NCBI GenBank assembly: GCA_032718475.1
Contig: JAUCBJ010000629.1
Span: 34,550-98,549, forward strand
Origin: Nemertoderma westbladi
Lineage: Eukaryota; Xenacoelomorpha; Nemertodermatida; Nemertodermatidae
DNA: 64,000 nucleotides
Reading direction: 5' to 3'
The notes under the pieces were generated by a model. That model ran no database searches. It saw nothing but the letters and a program-made list of their open reading frames with translations, and had not been told where the DNA came from. A program made the translations under genes and the position numbers. Below, one piece after another: positions 1 through 12,129 of the stretch; position 1 is the stretch's first letter, and every line of letters begins with the position of its first letter.

Positions 1-1414
1 TTAGAAAGTAATAAATCCAGATCATGAAATTTATTGCACAATGATTGAGCATTGACACTATAACAGTTGAGTAGTAGTTTCGATTTAGTAAAGGGCGTTT
101 TTGAATTCCGATTGTGTTGTTGAGTTGGATGGCGATCTTCTCCTCCAATTGGTATCCCTTTTATCCTTTCCTTTCATTTTCCTTTCATTTATTGCTGCCT
201 TGACCAATAAGGTGTCAGAGCTGCTACTTCACTATTGGCTAATGCCATAATGATAAGTCGCTTCCTTTCCTGATTAAATCCTTCTCTCACTATGTATGGG
301 CAACGGCTTGTGCTTAGTAATCCGATGCCTATAGTAGGTTGTTTTATATGCACCAATAAATATACACATGAAACAATAGGTTTAACATTTAGTACACAAT
401 AATAGCTTGCGCGGCCATCTAACTGTCCAATTTGGTTCCTATGACAAGCCTCCCGGTTGTAAGTTGACCTTTGGGGTTTGGCTTACTATCGGGGTGCTAA
501 TAGATTTCCCATTTTGTTACTAACTGTCTTGAGGTGACATATTGGTTTTTTCAGGGTGATGAAGTGCCTAAGGGATCGCTCCCGTAACACCTGTATACCA
601 ATATGTTCCTCGGGTATTCCCATACTTTGACATAAAGAATAGAGCAGCATACAGAGTTGTCATCCTAATTTTTGTTATGAAAAATATAATTAAATATGTT
701 TCAATTATAATTGCGATAATTAAACTGTACCTTATTATGTGTTGGATGGAAATACTTCCTCTTCATGAAAAGTTACAACTAAGAAAATGCCAGGAAAAAG
801 GTGAGACTATTATTATACAACTACAGTATCCCATTGTAAATGAATGACTAACTTTTGATGATATTTCTCGATGGTTTATCTGCCTTTCTATTCGGTGGAA
901 ATCTCTAGCGGACATTCGAATAAATTCACAGTTGTTTGTTTCCGTAGTTGCGCTTAAAACACGACTGTTTATCTGGAAAACAATAAATATATAAGTTTTA
1001 ATTAACAGATTTAATTAATTCAGGTTTAATATTGATAACGTTGTTCCAATTAAGATATTTCCAGATTTAGTTTTCCAATATCATGCGTATCACTGACTAT
1101 GCTACCTGTATGGCATGTGGTTTATTATATTCAAGGCGATTCAGAATTCAGGCCATAACATAATATAGTGGCCTCCAAAAATTAATGGAGGCGTACGCAT
1201 GTTAATATGTATTGGTAATTATGGTATTGCAGTAGTATATTTATTGTAATAAATAATAGGGGCCGAGCCCAATATCGGAAGATGAAATGAAATGAAAATG
1301 AGTGATTACAGCCATAACTGGTGAAGTTCTTGGGTTCGCATTACAAGAATGTAGAAGCAGTAGATATACCGCTCACACATATATCGAATCACTGACACCG
1401 TGTTAGGAAAGCAA
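1..1414. other. AT-rich non-coding stretch
   Basis: I see no gene, RNA or clear repeat here. Reading frames are short in all six frames and base composition is AT-rich throughout. Confidence 0.5.
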
Positions 1415-1770
1415 ATTAATGAATGGGCAGGGCAGCTCTCTCAAAAATGAATTCCATCTGGTAATCAGATCTCTCCAGGCATCTGTAGGCCGGGTTCTTT
1501 TGAGCCACAATGGAAAGAAAGTGTACCTACTTCTATATATTATATGTGTACTTATGTACGGGGGTGAGACCTGGACACTGACTAAATCAATTGAATAACG
1601 AATTGATGGTTGCTACACAAGACTACTAAGGGCAGCCCTAAACATCAGCTGGATACAACACATGACAAATGCCGAGCTTTATGGTACAATACCACCTGTC
1701 TGTATCAACCATCCTCCGTGAACGCAGAAGAATTCAATTGCTGAACATTCAGTGGGCAGTGCTGGAGAAG
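1415..1770 (+). pseudogene. LINE reverse-transcriptase 3'-end relic
   Basis: The three forward frames together give pieces typical of the region downstream of the RT domain in LINE ORF2: a CETWTLTK-like block, then a CYTRLLRAALNISW block and an ELYGTIPPV block near the end. They are interrupted by stops and frameshifts, so nothing functional remains. In LINEs this part follows the RT palm and ends ORF2. The relic is unrelated in sequence to the better-preserved LINEs at 37-42 kb, which suggests a third LINE family. The identification rests on recognising the conserved blocks; the family is not assigned. Confidence 0.6.
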
Positions 1771-2036
1771 TAAATATGAGGTCATACCAGATCTATGTAC
1801 TTTTCTGGCAACAAACACAAGTTAGGTGTTTCTATGCACGGCCGGCTATGAATGGAATGAATGGTAATAATAATAAATACTACAAAAAACACAAAAAAAT
1901 ACAAAAAAAACACAAAAAAATTCACACCAGAGAAAGGGCCCATTCCCTTTCATTGTTTAATCACGAGTACCTCTGGATCACAACGTGTCCAGAGTTCATA
2001 ATACTACCTCTGGGTACTCTGGCTATATTAAAAAAC

Positions 2037-2171
2037 AGAAAACGTGATTATTCTATAAACAAAATGAACCCGTACAACTTTAGAAAACGTGATTATTCTA
2101 TAAACAAAATGAACCCGTACAACTTTAGAAAACGTGATTATTCTATAAACAAAATGAACCCGTCCAACTTT
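2037..2171 (+). repeat. 45-bp minisatellite, 3 copies
   Basis: A 45-bp unit containing AACGTGATTATTCTATAAAC is repeated three times almost without change; the third copy has one substitution. Because 45 is a multiple of three it holds open a short frame with a repeated RKRDYSINKMNPYNF peptide, which I regard as an artefact. Confidence 0.9.
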
Positions 2172-2471
2172 ACAAAGTGCTGATTATACGATCTGATGAC
2201 AATTAATAGTTATTCGTTTGATAAGGCCAACTTGCATCAATCATCACTGATCTATTCTATCTTATTGAATTGTTTTGTCTAAGAATAAATCTTTGAATAA
2301 TATTATTTTTTAGTTTTGATAATATCTCGATTTTCGTAGTAACAAACTAGATTTTCAGGAGGGCCTTGGGAAGGTATTGGCATATTGAGCATATTACTGT
2401 ATATTGGCATTCTTAGAGAAAACTGTACAATGTTGGGGTTCTACTGTGTACTCTTCCTTCCGGTAATGGCG

Positions 2472-2740
2472 ACAAATATCGAGACTTGAAAAATATCGAG
2501 AGTAAAAATATCGCGAGTAATAATAACGAGTGTTGAAAAAAAACGCGATTAAAAAATATCGAGACTAAAAATAACGAATATCGAAAATATCGAGAGTAAA
2601 AAGCGAGGGTTAAAATATTGAGAATCAAATTATCGAGAGTAAAATTATTGAGAGTAAAAATATCGAGAGTAAATATATCGAGAGTAAAAATATTGAAAGT
2701 AAAAATATCGAGAGTAAAAATATCAAGAGTACAATTTTTT
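2472..2740. repeat. Degenerate ~15-bp tandem repeat (ATATCGAGAGTAAAA)
   Basis: The motif TATCGAGAGTAAAAA and variants recur many times over about 270 bp with drift in length and sequence. This is a simple low-complexity array with no coding signal. Confidence 0.85.
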
Positions 2741-2754
2741 TAAATAAGGGTTTT

Positions 2755-3000
2755 ATGATAATTTTTTTCCTAAAACTGTTCTAGAACAAAAAAAGTGTTC
2801 GAGAATAAAACTATTTATCAAAATTTGAAGCTTACACGTGTTCTATAACATAAAAAATGTAGAAAAAACTAGCTAGTATAAAAAATTAAAAATGTGATTT
2901 AGAACCAAAAAAATGTGTTCTAGAACAAAAATATTTATCAAAATTGATAGCTACTGTAGCACATCTTATATAATATTTATAAAAAAAATACTTTTCAAAT
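2755..3000. repeat. AT-rich repeat with TGTTCTAGAACA motifs
   Basis: Two diverged copies of about 125 bp share TGTTCTAGAACAAAAA-like and ACTAGCTAGTATAAAA-like motifs. The same motifs appear in the interior of the inverted-repeat element at 27.0-27.65 kb, so this is probably a related fragment. Confidence 0.5.
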
Positions 3001-3001
3001 T

Positions 3002-3430
3002 GAGGGAAAGGAACGGAACAGGTTACAGAGGCAGGCTTTTCTAACCAAAACAATAAACGATCACTTTACCAAATGAGGGAAAGGAGCAGGTTACATTGGC
3101 GGTATTTTCTAACCTAAACAATAAACGATTACTTTTACCCATTAAGGGAAAGGAGCAGGTTACAGAAGAGGGCCTTTAAAACCAAAACTATTAACGATTA
3201 CTTTTACAAATTGAGGGAAAGGATCAGGCTACAGATGCAGGCTTTTCTAACCAAAACATTAAACGGTCACTTTACCAAATAAGGGAAAGGATCAGGTTAC
3301 AGATGCCGGCTTTTCTAACCAAAACATTAAACGGTCACTTTACCAAATAAGGGAAAGGAGCAGGTTACAGAGGTGGGCTTTTTTAACCAAAACAATAAAC
3401 GATCATTTACCATAATTGTGGGGAAGGAAC
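3002..3430. repeat. ~69-bp minisatellite, about 6 copies
   Basis: A unit of 68-73 bp beginning GGGAAAGGAGCAGGTTACAG and containing TTCTAACCAAAACAATAAAC is repeated about six times. Single copies or fragments of the same unit occur at 4985-5043, 25560-25625, 42985-43040 and 47490-47580, so it is both tandem and dispersed. Confidence 0.9.
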
Positions 3431-3580
3431 ACTTTACGCCGGCATGATTTTATGTATATTTGTATTCTTTATTGGGAAAACCTCTTTCATACGGCCCATT
3501 TTCGCTATCTGTGACTATCAAATGGGGAATAACTTCCGAAGTTAGTTAATTAATTACCATCATTCAGTCATTTACAACAG

Positions 3581-4029
3581 TACATATCACAGAATCAGTA
3601 CCTAATGTAGTATAATGCAGTACTGTAGTACAGTAGGCCTACATATCACAGAATCAGTACCTAATGCAGTATAATGCAGTACTGTAGTACAGTAGGGCTA
3701 CATATCACAGAATCAGTACCTAATGCAGTATAATGCAGTACTGTAGTACAGTAGGCCTACATATCACAGAATCAGTACCTAATGCAGTATAATGCAGTAC
3801 TGTAGTACAGTAGGCCTACATATCACAGAATCAGTACCTAATGTAGTATAATGCAGTACTGTAGTACAGTAGGCCTACATATCACAGAATCAGTACCTAA
3901 TGCAGTATAATGCAGTACTGTAGTACAGTAGGGCTACATATCACAGAATCAGTACCTAATGCAGTATAATGCAGTACTGTAGTACAGTAGGCCTACATAT
4001 CACAGAATCAGTACCTAATGCAGTATAAT
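3581..4029. repeat. 59-bp minisatellite, 7.6 copies
   Basis: Units begin at 3581, 3640, 3699, 3758, 3817, 3876, 3935 and 3994, exactly 59 bp apart. They contain CAGAATCAGTACCTAATG and the near-palindrome TACTGTAGTACAGTA followed by AGGCCT. Copies differ at only a few positions (for example GTAG/GCAG, GGCC/GGGC). The near identity points to recent expansion. Confidence 0.97.
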
Positions 4030-6090
4030 TCTTTCTAAAGCATCTGTTTAGAATCTTCATACAAAACATTCTTCAATTGGTTTTTTGGATTTCGATTTAT
4101 AAACAAATATATACATTTAAATATAAATTTTTTGGGTTGCAAAATGAATAGTAAGTGCATAGAATATAAGTGAACCTGATTAAGTGGCTAGAATCTAGAA
4201 CAAAGTCAAAATTTTCAAAATTTCAAAATATTTTGTACTACACTTTATAATCAGATTTTAAGATTGGATTTCGGACAGTATCGGTTCGGTAGAAGAAAAT
4301 ATGGCATTTTTATTTATTCCAGTCATATAATATATTTATGATGTGATTTTTAAAAAATACACGAAAATCGCCCAGAACCATCTTTTATTATTATATCTAT
4401 TGGATTAAAAGCATACAACATAAAAAAATAATAATAAATAAAAAATAATAATATATTTATATTTCAAATATATACCTTTTCTTCATTAACAAGGTCATAT
4501 CGAATCCCAAATAATGTGTTTCCGCTTGACTTTTGATTACTGTACTTTACTGTAGTTTTATGGTAAATTGACTCGCCTATAGCTGTATTAACTGCGACAC
4601 CAAAACGGAACGTTAAAGTCTTAGTTGGTTACTATGGCTATATTTTGCTATATATTACTCTAATAGTTTTGCGAGGTGATGGGTTGGTATATATTATGTT
4701 ATTAATGAGGACTGTGTGAACTGTTCCATTAAGTCTATTAATATACTCAATAGAATACATTACAATAAAGATGGTGATGATATTATTGATTACTATTATG
4801 AATCTAGATCCTCCCCACACGTTTGAATTACATTCACTACTGTATAAGCCTCATAAATAATATGTCACAGAGACACTGGTACTTTTCTGCTGAGGTTGAA
4901 ATGTTATTGTACTGAAAATCCATACCCCAATTTCAAATTTCTGTGTACTACGTTTGTAGCATAATATTTCCAATGTTAATTACCAATTAAGGGAAAGTAG
5001 CAGGTTATAGTGGCAAGTTATTCTAACCAAAACATTAAGCGAATGTCAATAGCATTTGTAATTATAAGCAATTGTATTATGATGCGTCAATAGCCCCCCC
5101 CCCCGCAATCTCCCAATCTGCAGAAACAATTGGTTTGTATAAAGTAATCCTATATATATATATATAAAATATAGTTTTGTGAGCAATGTAAATAATGTTA
5201 ATTTAATTGTTTATAATTAATTGTTGGATACTTTGATTGTATACCTAGATGTTATATAGATATGATGGATTGGATATGTCATGCGATGCGATGGCTGCTT
5301 GCATCACCGGTGAGTTAGGGTTGTGTATTTATTATATACAAGAGTGATGTGGCCTGGGTATTTGGTCGAAGGTCTAAATAAGACAGAGTCTATTTTTTCG
5401 GACCCTTCTCCCTTTCGGACCTGTCAAGGGTGAAATAAGGGGGGGGGGGGGGGGGGGGTTTATACGGCCTGTATTAATATGGTTCTTAGTCCTTTGTCAG
5501 GGGATCTACTGTAGGTTGGTAGACTAGACATATTGTTGTGACTTGTTGATGCTTTCTAGATACAAAGCGAGTCTGTTGTTAACCCGTATGTTTACAGGGC
5601 AAAGGGGTTCTAATGGATTTGGATCTTGGGGAAAACTCAGCTAGTTCGTCTTTAACTTCCACAAATATTGTTAATAAACAGTATAATAGTAAATAAATCA
5701 CAGATAGATAACTAGCTAATGTCCCTGAGTTCGGGACTCGTGCGGGACTATGGTTAAGCACTGGTTGAAAACTAGATGTTAGTATTTGCTCGTTGGTGAA
5801 GAAAATGCACCTCAGCCAGGGAGCTACTTAATCTAATACATGATAGCTTATACAAATTTGTTAGAAATCAATTGGAGTAGTGATTAAGAGAAGGAGATCA
5901 GGGTTGGGGTTGGGGTCGTGGAACTGTTGTAGATCCTCCGGACATTCTGGTTGGGGGTAGACGAAGTTGTCAACTTTTACATTAGGGACTGCTGGGAGCG
6001 ACCCACTGTTCATTAACCGCCATATCTGGCAGTAAGGTTGCGAGTTTTGGTCGATAGGTTGTAACATTTTGATGGTACGCATAACCGTGA
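4030..6090. other. AT-rich non-coding stretch
   Basis: No gene is visible. It holds one dispersed copy of the 69-bp unit (4985-5043), an 11-base C run at 5094-5104, a short TA run near 5152-5166 and a 20-base G run at 5439-5458. Confidence 0.5.
5439..5458 (+). repeat. Poly(G) tract, 20 nt
   Basis: An uninterrupted run of 20 G, one of about ten long C/G homopolymers in the window. Confidence 0.95.
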
Positions 6091-6094
6091 CTGC

Positions 6095-6601
6095 GTGATA
6101 GCGTCCTGCATGCCACTTGCGACCACTACTCTCGACATGGGTCATGTTGGACTCGACACAGCAAATAAATTATGGGCTCTAATTGTACTTCCGGCAACAG
6201 TATACGGCTGCTCCACTTTTACAGATGTCTCCTGGTCTCAACTATCCCAGCTACCACATGATGTGAAAGTAAGAGGCTTGCTTCTTCTATAAACTGTGGT
6301 GTGGCCTCAGTAAGTTTGCTTCAAACACGAGAATACTGGAGGTGGTTGACAATCCGGCATCTCTGTGGTGATAAATATACGCTACCTCACAAAACAACGT
6401 TGCCGTTTGGCATCACAGTTTATATCAAACGGTTTCCACCATAAGTTATGTAATAAGAACTGCTGGCGGCCGGATAGCGGATGTATATGCAAGTTTTGCA
6501 AAGAGTCTGCATCAGACGTTTCTTATGAAATATGTTGTACATCCATGCCACAGATGACAACACCACAATATCACTTACATTTTGGCATATTCCTTTCTTA
6601 G
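6095..6601 (+). pseudogene. LINE ORF2 C-terminal relic with Cys/His knuckle
   Basis: Two frames make up this relic. The first (6095-6292) aligns by eye with the post-RT region of the LINE at 39.5-42.7 kb: an L-D/E-T...K...I...P..A/V-Y pattern followed by LSQLP, matching LTLPQL. The second (6365-6601) contains FHHKLCNKNC, then CICKFCKESASD and CCTSMPQM. These correspond closely to FHYKLCNNS, CTCKFCQNSASD and LSCPQCPP in the 3' end of that LINE (42.58-42.72 kb). It is therefore a 5'-truncated, frameshifted copy of a related family, keeping a terminal cysteine-rich motif. Confidence 0.7.
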
Positions 6602-7580
6602 CCCTATAGATATTTGGCAGTCCTAGTGTATTACGTGTAGTAAAACTACAATACACTTCCTTTTCATATTTCAGACAGCCGTCCCATTCGGACATTCATC
6701 CCATTCATGGACTGGCATGTTTGAATCCCAGTTATTGTACAATCGTTTGTAAACATACCGATTTCCGGGTTATAAATTATTATAGTGACTCCTCAACTAA
6801 GTGACTTGAGTTTCATATACTTCATGTACTAATGATCTTCACAACTATTTGGGACAATAATGTTAGCAAAATAGCCAATCAGTCTTAAGATTATGACTTA
6901 GGTTTAGGACTTCAACATTTCATTCATTGTCTTTTAATTCGCGTTGAGCCCTCACAAACAAGCTATGAGCAACGTAATAAAGTAATGTTAGTTTCTCGCC
7001 GATGAGGCTCAGCACCAGTCGAATTGAATCCTAAATTAAACGAAGTTTTAAATTACAGATACATCATTAAGGTACTACAGGAACAAGGATGAAGAGAGTT
7101 AAAACTAGAAATGATATCATTGACAAACAAACACTGCAATGAAATCATGCAACACTCTTATGCTGTAGGCTTATCCAAATCCAGTGTGTCTAATCAAGCA
7201 AAATACCATTTTGTAGTGTTATTATAAAAAAAAAACGAAATCCTGTTCAAAGTGGCAAAGCTAATCAGAAACATAAGGTAACTACACTAACTAGTAGAAT
7301 TGAGATATATACATAATAATAACAATCAAACTAGATAATCTGCTAAAATTATTTTATAAATAAGCAGGAACACCTGGGAATTGACCAGTTGCCTATTCTC
7401 GCCATATGATATTTAAATTAAAACAAAAAATATAACAAAAAATAAATAAAACAAAAAAATAAATAAAGCAAAAAATAAATAAACAAAAAACTGACTACCA
7501 ACTACCACTTATCCTCTGTGATTCTAAATAGTCTAATATTGTTGCTACAATAATGTCAGGTCCTATTTTTCATTGATAGA
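6602..7580. other. Non-coding stretch
   Basis: No gene or structured repeat seen. An A-rich, low-complexity segment built from AAATAAATAAA-like words lies at about 7420-7495. Confidence 0.5.
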
Positions 7581-7582
7581 TA

Positions 7583-7892
7583 GATGAGCTGAGTAGAAGG
7601 GTCTTGGCCGGCTCTGTGACACTTGGACCCAACTGACACCCATTGGGTGTCATATGACACCCAATTATCACCCTATGGGTGTCATTGGGTGTCATTGGCG
7701 CCAGACTGTCTGGGTGACACCTCCCAATTAGGCTAATTAGACCCTAATTGAAAGGTGTCACAAATGAATGTACAAATGAATAAATAAAGTAAAATAGAAT
7801 ACAAATAATTAATTAAAATTAAATATAAATAAATAGGTATTAATGAATGGGTCCAAGTGTCACAGAGCCGGCCAAGACCCTACTACTGAGCT
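7583..7892. mobile_element. hAT-like MITE with ~34-bp terminal inverted repeats
   Basis: AGGGTCTTGGCCGGCTCTGT at 7598 onward, continuing to about 7631, is matched by its reverse complement at about 7849-7881. A 7-bp direct repeat TGAGCTG lies just outside both ends, suggesting a 7-8 bp target duplication as made by hAT elements. The body holds many copies of TGACACC and its complement, including the 19-bp palindrome TGACACCCATTGGGTGTCA. There is no transposase frame, so it is non-autonomous. Confidence 0.85.
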
Positions 7893-9892
7893 GGTTAGTA
7901 GGGGATGAAATCTACTATCTATAAGTTGCTTTCCTTTATATTGCCTGGATACAATATTCAACATAAAACATGTTTGTATTTCACCAATGTGAAGAGCAGT
8001 GTTAATTATATAAGCCAAGATTATAGATATTGCATTGGACTTGGGGTATGTGACTATTATTGAGCTGATTTCGGATGATTTGCCAATGCTAAGGGCCTCT
8101 ATACACCATTGAGTATAATGGGTAAAGATTACCAAAAAAATGTCTCGAGCTTCTCTTTCAAATCATGATTGTAAGATGTAAGGGGGGCTGCTGTTGTATA
8201 ACTTTGTCCCAGCCTTTCTCAATAACACCATACTCCTTATCATTATTGTCTGACATTGCTGCACTGCCTACAGAATACAATAACTGAATATTATTCTAAA
8301 AATAATCGACTATGCCTTTCGCCTGCAGTCATCTTTCTTTCATAATATATATCAAACTTTTTTATTTTTCCAGCAGATTAATTCGTGCATGTAAAGTGCC
8401 AACACATCTAGTCATCTATTTTTCCTTCGACTTCATGCTGGGTTTATCCCCAGTCTTTTTTTCATGTGATTTTTTTAGTGTCCGATGTAAAGTTTTATGG
8501 TGATTCTGAATCTGAAATCAGTTTTTCGATAAGTTGTTTCGTTCTCGAGTTATGTCAAGTTTTGTAATTTTCACCCAGAATTTGAAAATTTTTAATTTTG
8601 GTGCAGCACCCATTTGAAACCAAAACAGACCATCAAACACCCAGAAATTTCGAAATATTTTGCCATTTTCGGAATCAGCGCCGAAAATTTGCCTATAGGT
8701 ATCAAAACCACAGAAGAAGATCCTTTTTGAAAAATTTCAAACAATTTTCACTTTTGGTGCATGTTTGGTCAGTTGTAATCGGGGTGAAATTTAAATGTCA
8801 TTTTTCTTGCGTTGGCTTTTTAGGGAAGCTTTCTCTATCTACTTTTTAACTACTCAACCGATTTTCGTTCTGTTTGCAGAACTAGAAAGCCAGCAAGCTG
8901 GCTGGAAGGAGTCCGGGGGAAGAATCCTATTTACAAGACTATTACAAATAAACCTTGTCGGTCAGCAGTAAGCTAAACAATTGTCTAACTAAACTATAAG
9001 GCGTGGGGCTAGCTGACTTTGTGGCTCGTCCCACATAATAAAAAATGAAACTTTGCTATGACAACACACCCGGTTCTTTTAAATTTGCGTGATTTGAGTT
9101 TTATGCTCGCACCACTATTTGTAAGAAAAATATTAAAACTTATCTTACAGTATGCCAATGTAGTAATGGTATTAAAATATAATTAAATTAATTTACACTA
9201 TTAATGCTTCAGCTAAAAAATGATGCTAATCGTATGTAATAAAAAAAATAAGAATAATATTTTTAAGAACTTTCTACATATATCCTATACAAAATAATCA
9301 GCCCAATGATTCGTGGAATAATAATAATATAATCCTACTGCAGTTGTATATTTTATTTTGTTTATTGACAACTCAACTATTTTCTGTCTATCCCTGAGAA
9401 CTGATAAAGGATGCGTAGACTCAGCCAGCAGCCAGCAGCAGGAGGGGTGTAGTCAAGAAATTCTGCCTTGATGGAATTCTATCTCAGGCAGCCCTGAACG
9501 CAACCATATTCCTACACAGCTAGCTGCTGCAGCAGCTCAGGGAGGAGTTGTTACTTTACCATTGCTTTTAATTTCGCGACAAAATAATTTCAAAAAAGCG
9601 AAATATATCGAATACCACACATTGAATTGATCTGATATTTTGTAACGCGATTATGAACCACCAAAGCAATTTACTTGTAAAATTTCAACAAAATCGCCAG
9701 GCAGGAAATGCCTGAACCTAGATAATTATCAGTCAGTCAATCAGTCAGTGTATATATCCTGAGATTTTTACAGTAATGTATCCCTGAGATTCTTACAGTA
9801 AGTATCCCGCCTGTCGAGCGGGCTCCTAAATATGTAGAGGAATATTCCGAGCAAAAATTGTGTTGACAGAATTTTGAAATTTTGTTAAACAT
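7893..9892. other. Non-coding stretch
   Basis: No gene is supported. It contains short AT-rich homopolymers, a CAGCCAGCAGC-rich patch near 9423-9445 and the hairpin-like CAGCCAGCAAGCTGGCTGG patch near 8892. A GTGGGGC...GGCTCG motif at about 9003-9035 resembles one near 14780-14800. Confidence 0.4.
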
Positions 9893-10176
9893 ATCAGTGA
9901 CAAAAAGTGTAGATTTGACTTCAGTATATTTCGAACTACAGTTCTGATTCAATAGCCTCCAGACTCTGTTTAATAAATAGATGGCAAAGAAGAAATAAAT
10001 AGCAAGAAATTAACACATTACAGAAATTGCACAAACAGTATCTAGTGACAGTATGTAGCTAGCTGAACCGGTAACCTGTAAAGTGTTAATTCCTTGCTAT
10101 TTATTAAACAGAGTCTGGAGGCAATTGAATAAGAAATTTAGTTCGAAATATCAATTCTTCACTTTTTGTCACTGAT
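9893..10176. mobile_element. 284-bp MITE with ~85-bp inverted arms
   Basis: The left arm starts ATCAGTGACAAAAAGTG and includes ATATTTCGAACT and GCCTCCAGACTCTGTTTAAT. The right arm is its diverged reverse complement and ends CACTTTTTGTCACTGAT. The centre is about 110 bp with no coding capacity. The arms make up most of the element, as in foldback MITEs. The superfamily is not assigned because I could not identify a clear target duplication. Confidence 0.8.
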
Positions 10177-10845
10177 CAGTCTTACAAGCAACTATGAAAA
10201 TAAAAGTCAATATGTAGACAATTCTCATTCACTGTAACAGTTCAATATTTATAAATGAAAGTGAACGTCGTCACCCACAAACGAGAGCGTTATGCGGATT
10301 ATTATGTCTGAATAAAACTCAAATAAAATGGAATTCCACTTCCACTAGTTTGATTGATTTATCACGTCATCATGACTGTCATCTAAAAGCTAGATAGTCC
10401 CGAGTTCCACCCGTGAAACAACTCATTAGTCAAATATGATTATTCATTATTTCATTTCTTTTCAACATCCGGAATTCTGGTCCCAGTGGATACAATTTTG
10501 GTAAAAATTGTCCAAATAAATAAAACATAGCATTTTACTGAGGCAAATCTACATTTATTTCTACGTATGTTCTTCTCTGGTTATTGAAATTTATTAATTG
10601 ATGTGCTTATTGATAAATATTATTTTAAGTAACTTTTGTTTGAAAAAAATATAAAAACATTAAAATGGAGCACATCGTAATCGGATATGTACTCGGTCGC
10701 AATTTAAAATACAATGAGAAAATACCATGTTCCAGAACATGGTATACACTGTATTTATTAGATATAATAAAATGGCCTGCAGATATAATAAGCAAATATA
10801 TGCAACTTTCGAATGCCCAGCAAAATTTCCCAGCCAAATTGAAAT
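10177..10845. other. Non-coding stretch
   Basis: Nothing recognisable; small overlapping frames on both strands lack any conserved motif. Confidence 0.4.
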
Positions 10846-10849
10846 ATTT

Positions 10850-11035
10850 TTACCGGTCTTCATGTACTTCAATACAGCAATATGCAGATTGGGCTGTATT
10901 AGGGCTGTGTGCCGGTCTGCATGTACTTCAATACAGCAATAGGCAGATGGCTGTGTGCCGGTCTTCATATACTTCAATACAGCAATCAGGCAATAGGAGG
11001 CAGATAGGGCTGTGTGCCAGTCTGCATGTACAGAT
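10850..11035. repeat. ~60-bp minisatellite, about 3 copies
   Basis: The block GTACTTCAATACAGCAAT, followed by GGCTGT and TGTGCCGGTCT, recurs three times with variable spacing. It is a degenerate tandem repeat. Confidence 0.75.
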
Positions 11036-11119
11036 ATGTAGCAAATAAAGAATTTTCATGAATTAAATTATTAATTGTAGTTTACAAGAAGTTCATACCA
11101 TAAAAATGTTATGCTTTCA

Positions 11120-11850
11120 AATGCATGTGCGTACAGGGGAAAAAGATGTTTCCAAAGAAAATGAGAAGAATGAGAAGAAACAGGTCATCATTATAGAACT
11201 GCCGTTGCTCGACTCAGATGAGTAGGTGTAGAGATGAGTCCATCTCCGATCCTGAGAGCCTGAGGGAGGACCAGTTTTCCAATCAGTGTCAGATTTCTGA
11301 CAAATATTGTTAATATAACGATGGACCCAAGACAAAACTCGGACTGGATGTTCCAATGAGGAATATTTGGAGAGATCCTGGATATCCCAGCTTGATAGAG
11401 GTGCAACTGATTCAATAGTTGCAAGTTGAGGTGGTGGCAAAGGTTCCACTGGACAACAGCAGTTCTGAATCAAGAATGAAGGATCATGAAGGTAGAGTGA
11501 GTTATGAAAGATATCTGATTTTCCTCAACCACAGGATGGTATATCGGCAGCATTAAGAAAACTGGGAAAAATTGCCATTGCTGCGGTTCAGTAAGAGAGG
11601 CAATCTCAGAAAGCCGGTTCAAGACAAAAACATCACATTTAGCCAAACCCTTGCGTATCCAGACAAGTGTACATTGTGAATCACTCCGCAAGAATATGCA
11701 TCGGGGTTGAACAATATCAGTACGAATATGTTCGGGGAATCATGCTCCAAGTAGAGCAGACATAAGCTCTAACCAAGGAACGGATAGTGAAGATTTCTTA
11801 GCAGATCTCTTAACCGTATTACCACTGGGGTGTTTAGACCATTTTACCAG
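11120..11850 (-). pseudogene. BEL/Pao-like LTR retrotransposon pol relic
   Basis: Reading the minus strand from about 11850 down, fragments match the RNase H to integrase-linker region of BEL/Pao polyproteins. They are a PWLELMSALLGA-like block, then RSDSQCTLVWIRK, then FVLNRLSEIASLTEPQQWQF, and finally a SSLEHPVRVLSWVHRYINN block followed by KTGP. These occur in the expected order but in different frames with stops, so the fragment is dead. No LTR or other pol segment was found nearby. The family call rests on block order and residue pattern and is reasonably secure; the exact clade is not. Confidence 0.65.
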
Positions 11851-11869
11851 CACTGGTGGAGGGCCGATT

Positions 11870-11890
11870 CCCCCCCCCCCCCCCCCCCCC
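11870..11890 (+). repeat. Poly(C) tract, 21 nt
   Basis: Uninterrupted C homopolymer just beyond the BEL/Pao-like relic. Confidence 0.95.
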
Positions 11891-12129
11891 TCTGTATTTT
11901 TGTAATCATCCAATGAAATCGTACGAAATTTGGGCTGTAATTGAAAAAATTATCAAAGAACATTTTCAAATCCAAAAAAAAGAATATTTCATAAGGTGGG
12001 TATAATAATTTTCATGAAAAATAGAAGTAGTCCCTGGATAAAATATAAAATTATTTGATATTCTAAAAACCTATAGTGTGGCATTGTTGGCTAGCGTTAG
12101 TAGGTATTTCACTACGCTGAATCGAATGT

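Noticed and set aside
1752-2183. 143-residue frame as a gene
   Set aside because: Its 5' part is a LINE relic, the middle is A-rich low-complexity sequence and the 3' part is the 45-bp minisatellite.
3581-4029. CRISPR-like regular array
   Set aside because: The 59-bp units are contiguous with no unique spacers, and the window is eukaryotic; it is a minisatellite.
5861-6145. 94-residue minus-strand frame
   Set aside because: No motif; partly antisense to the LINE relic.
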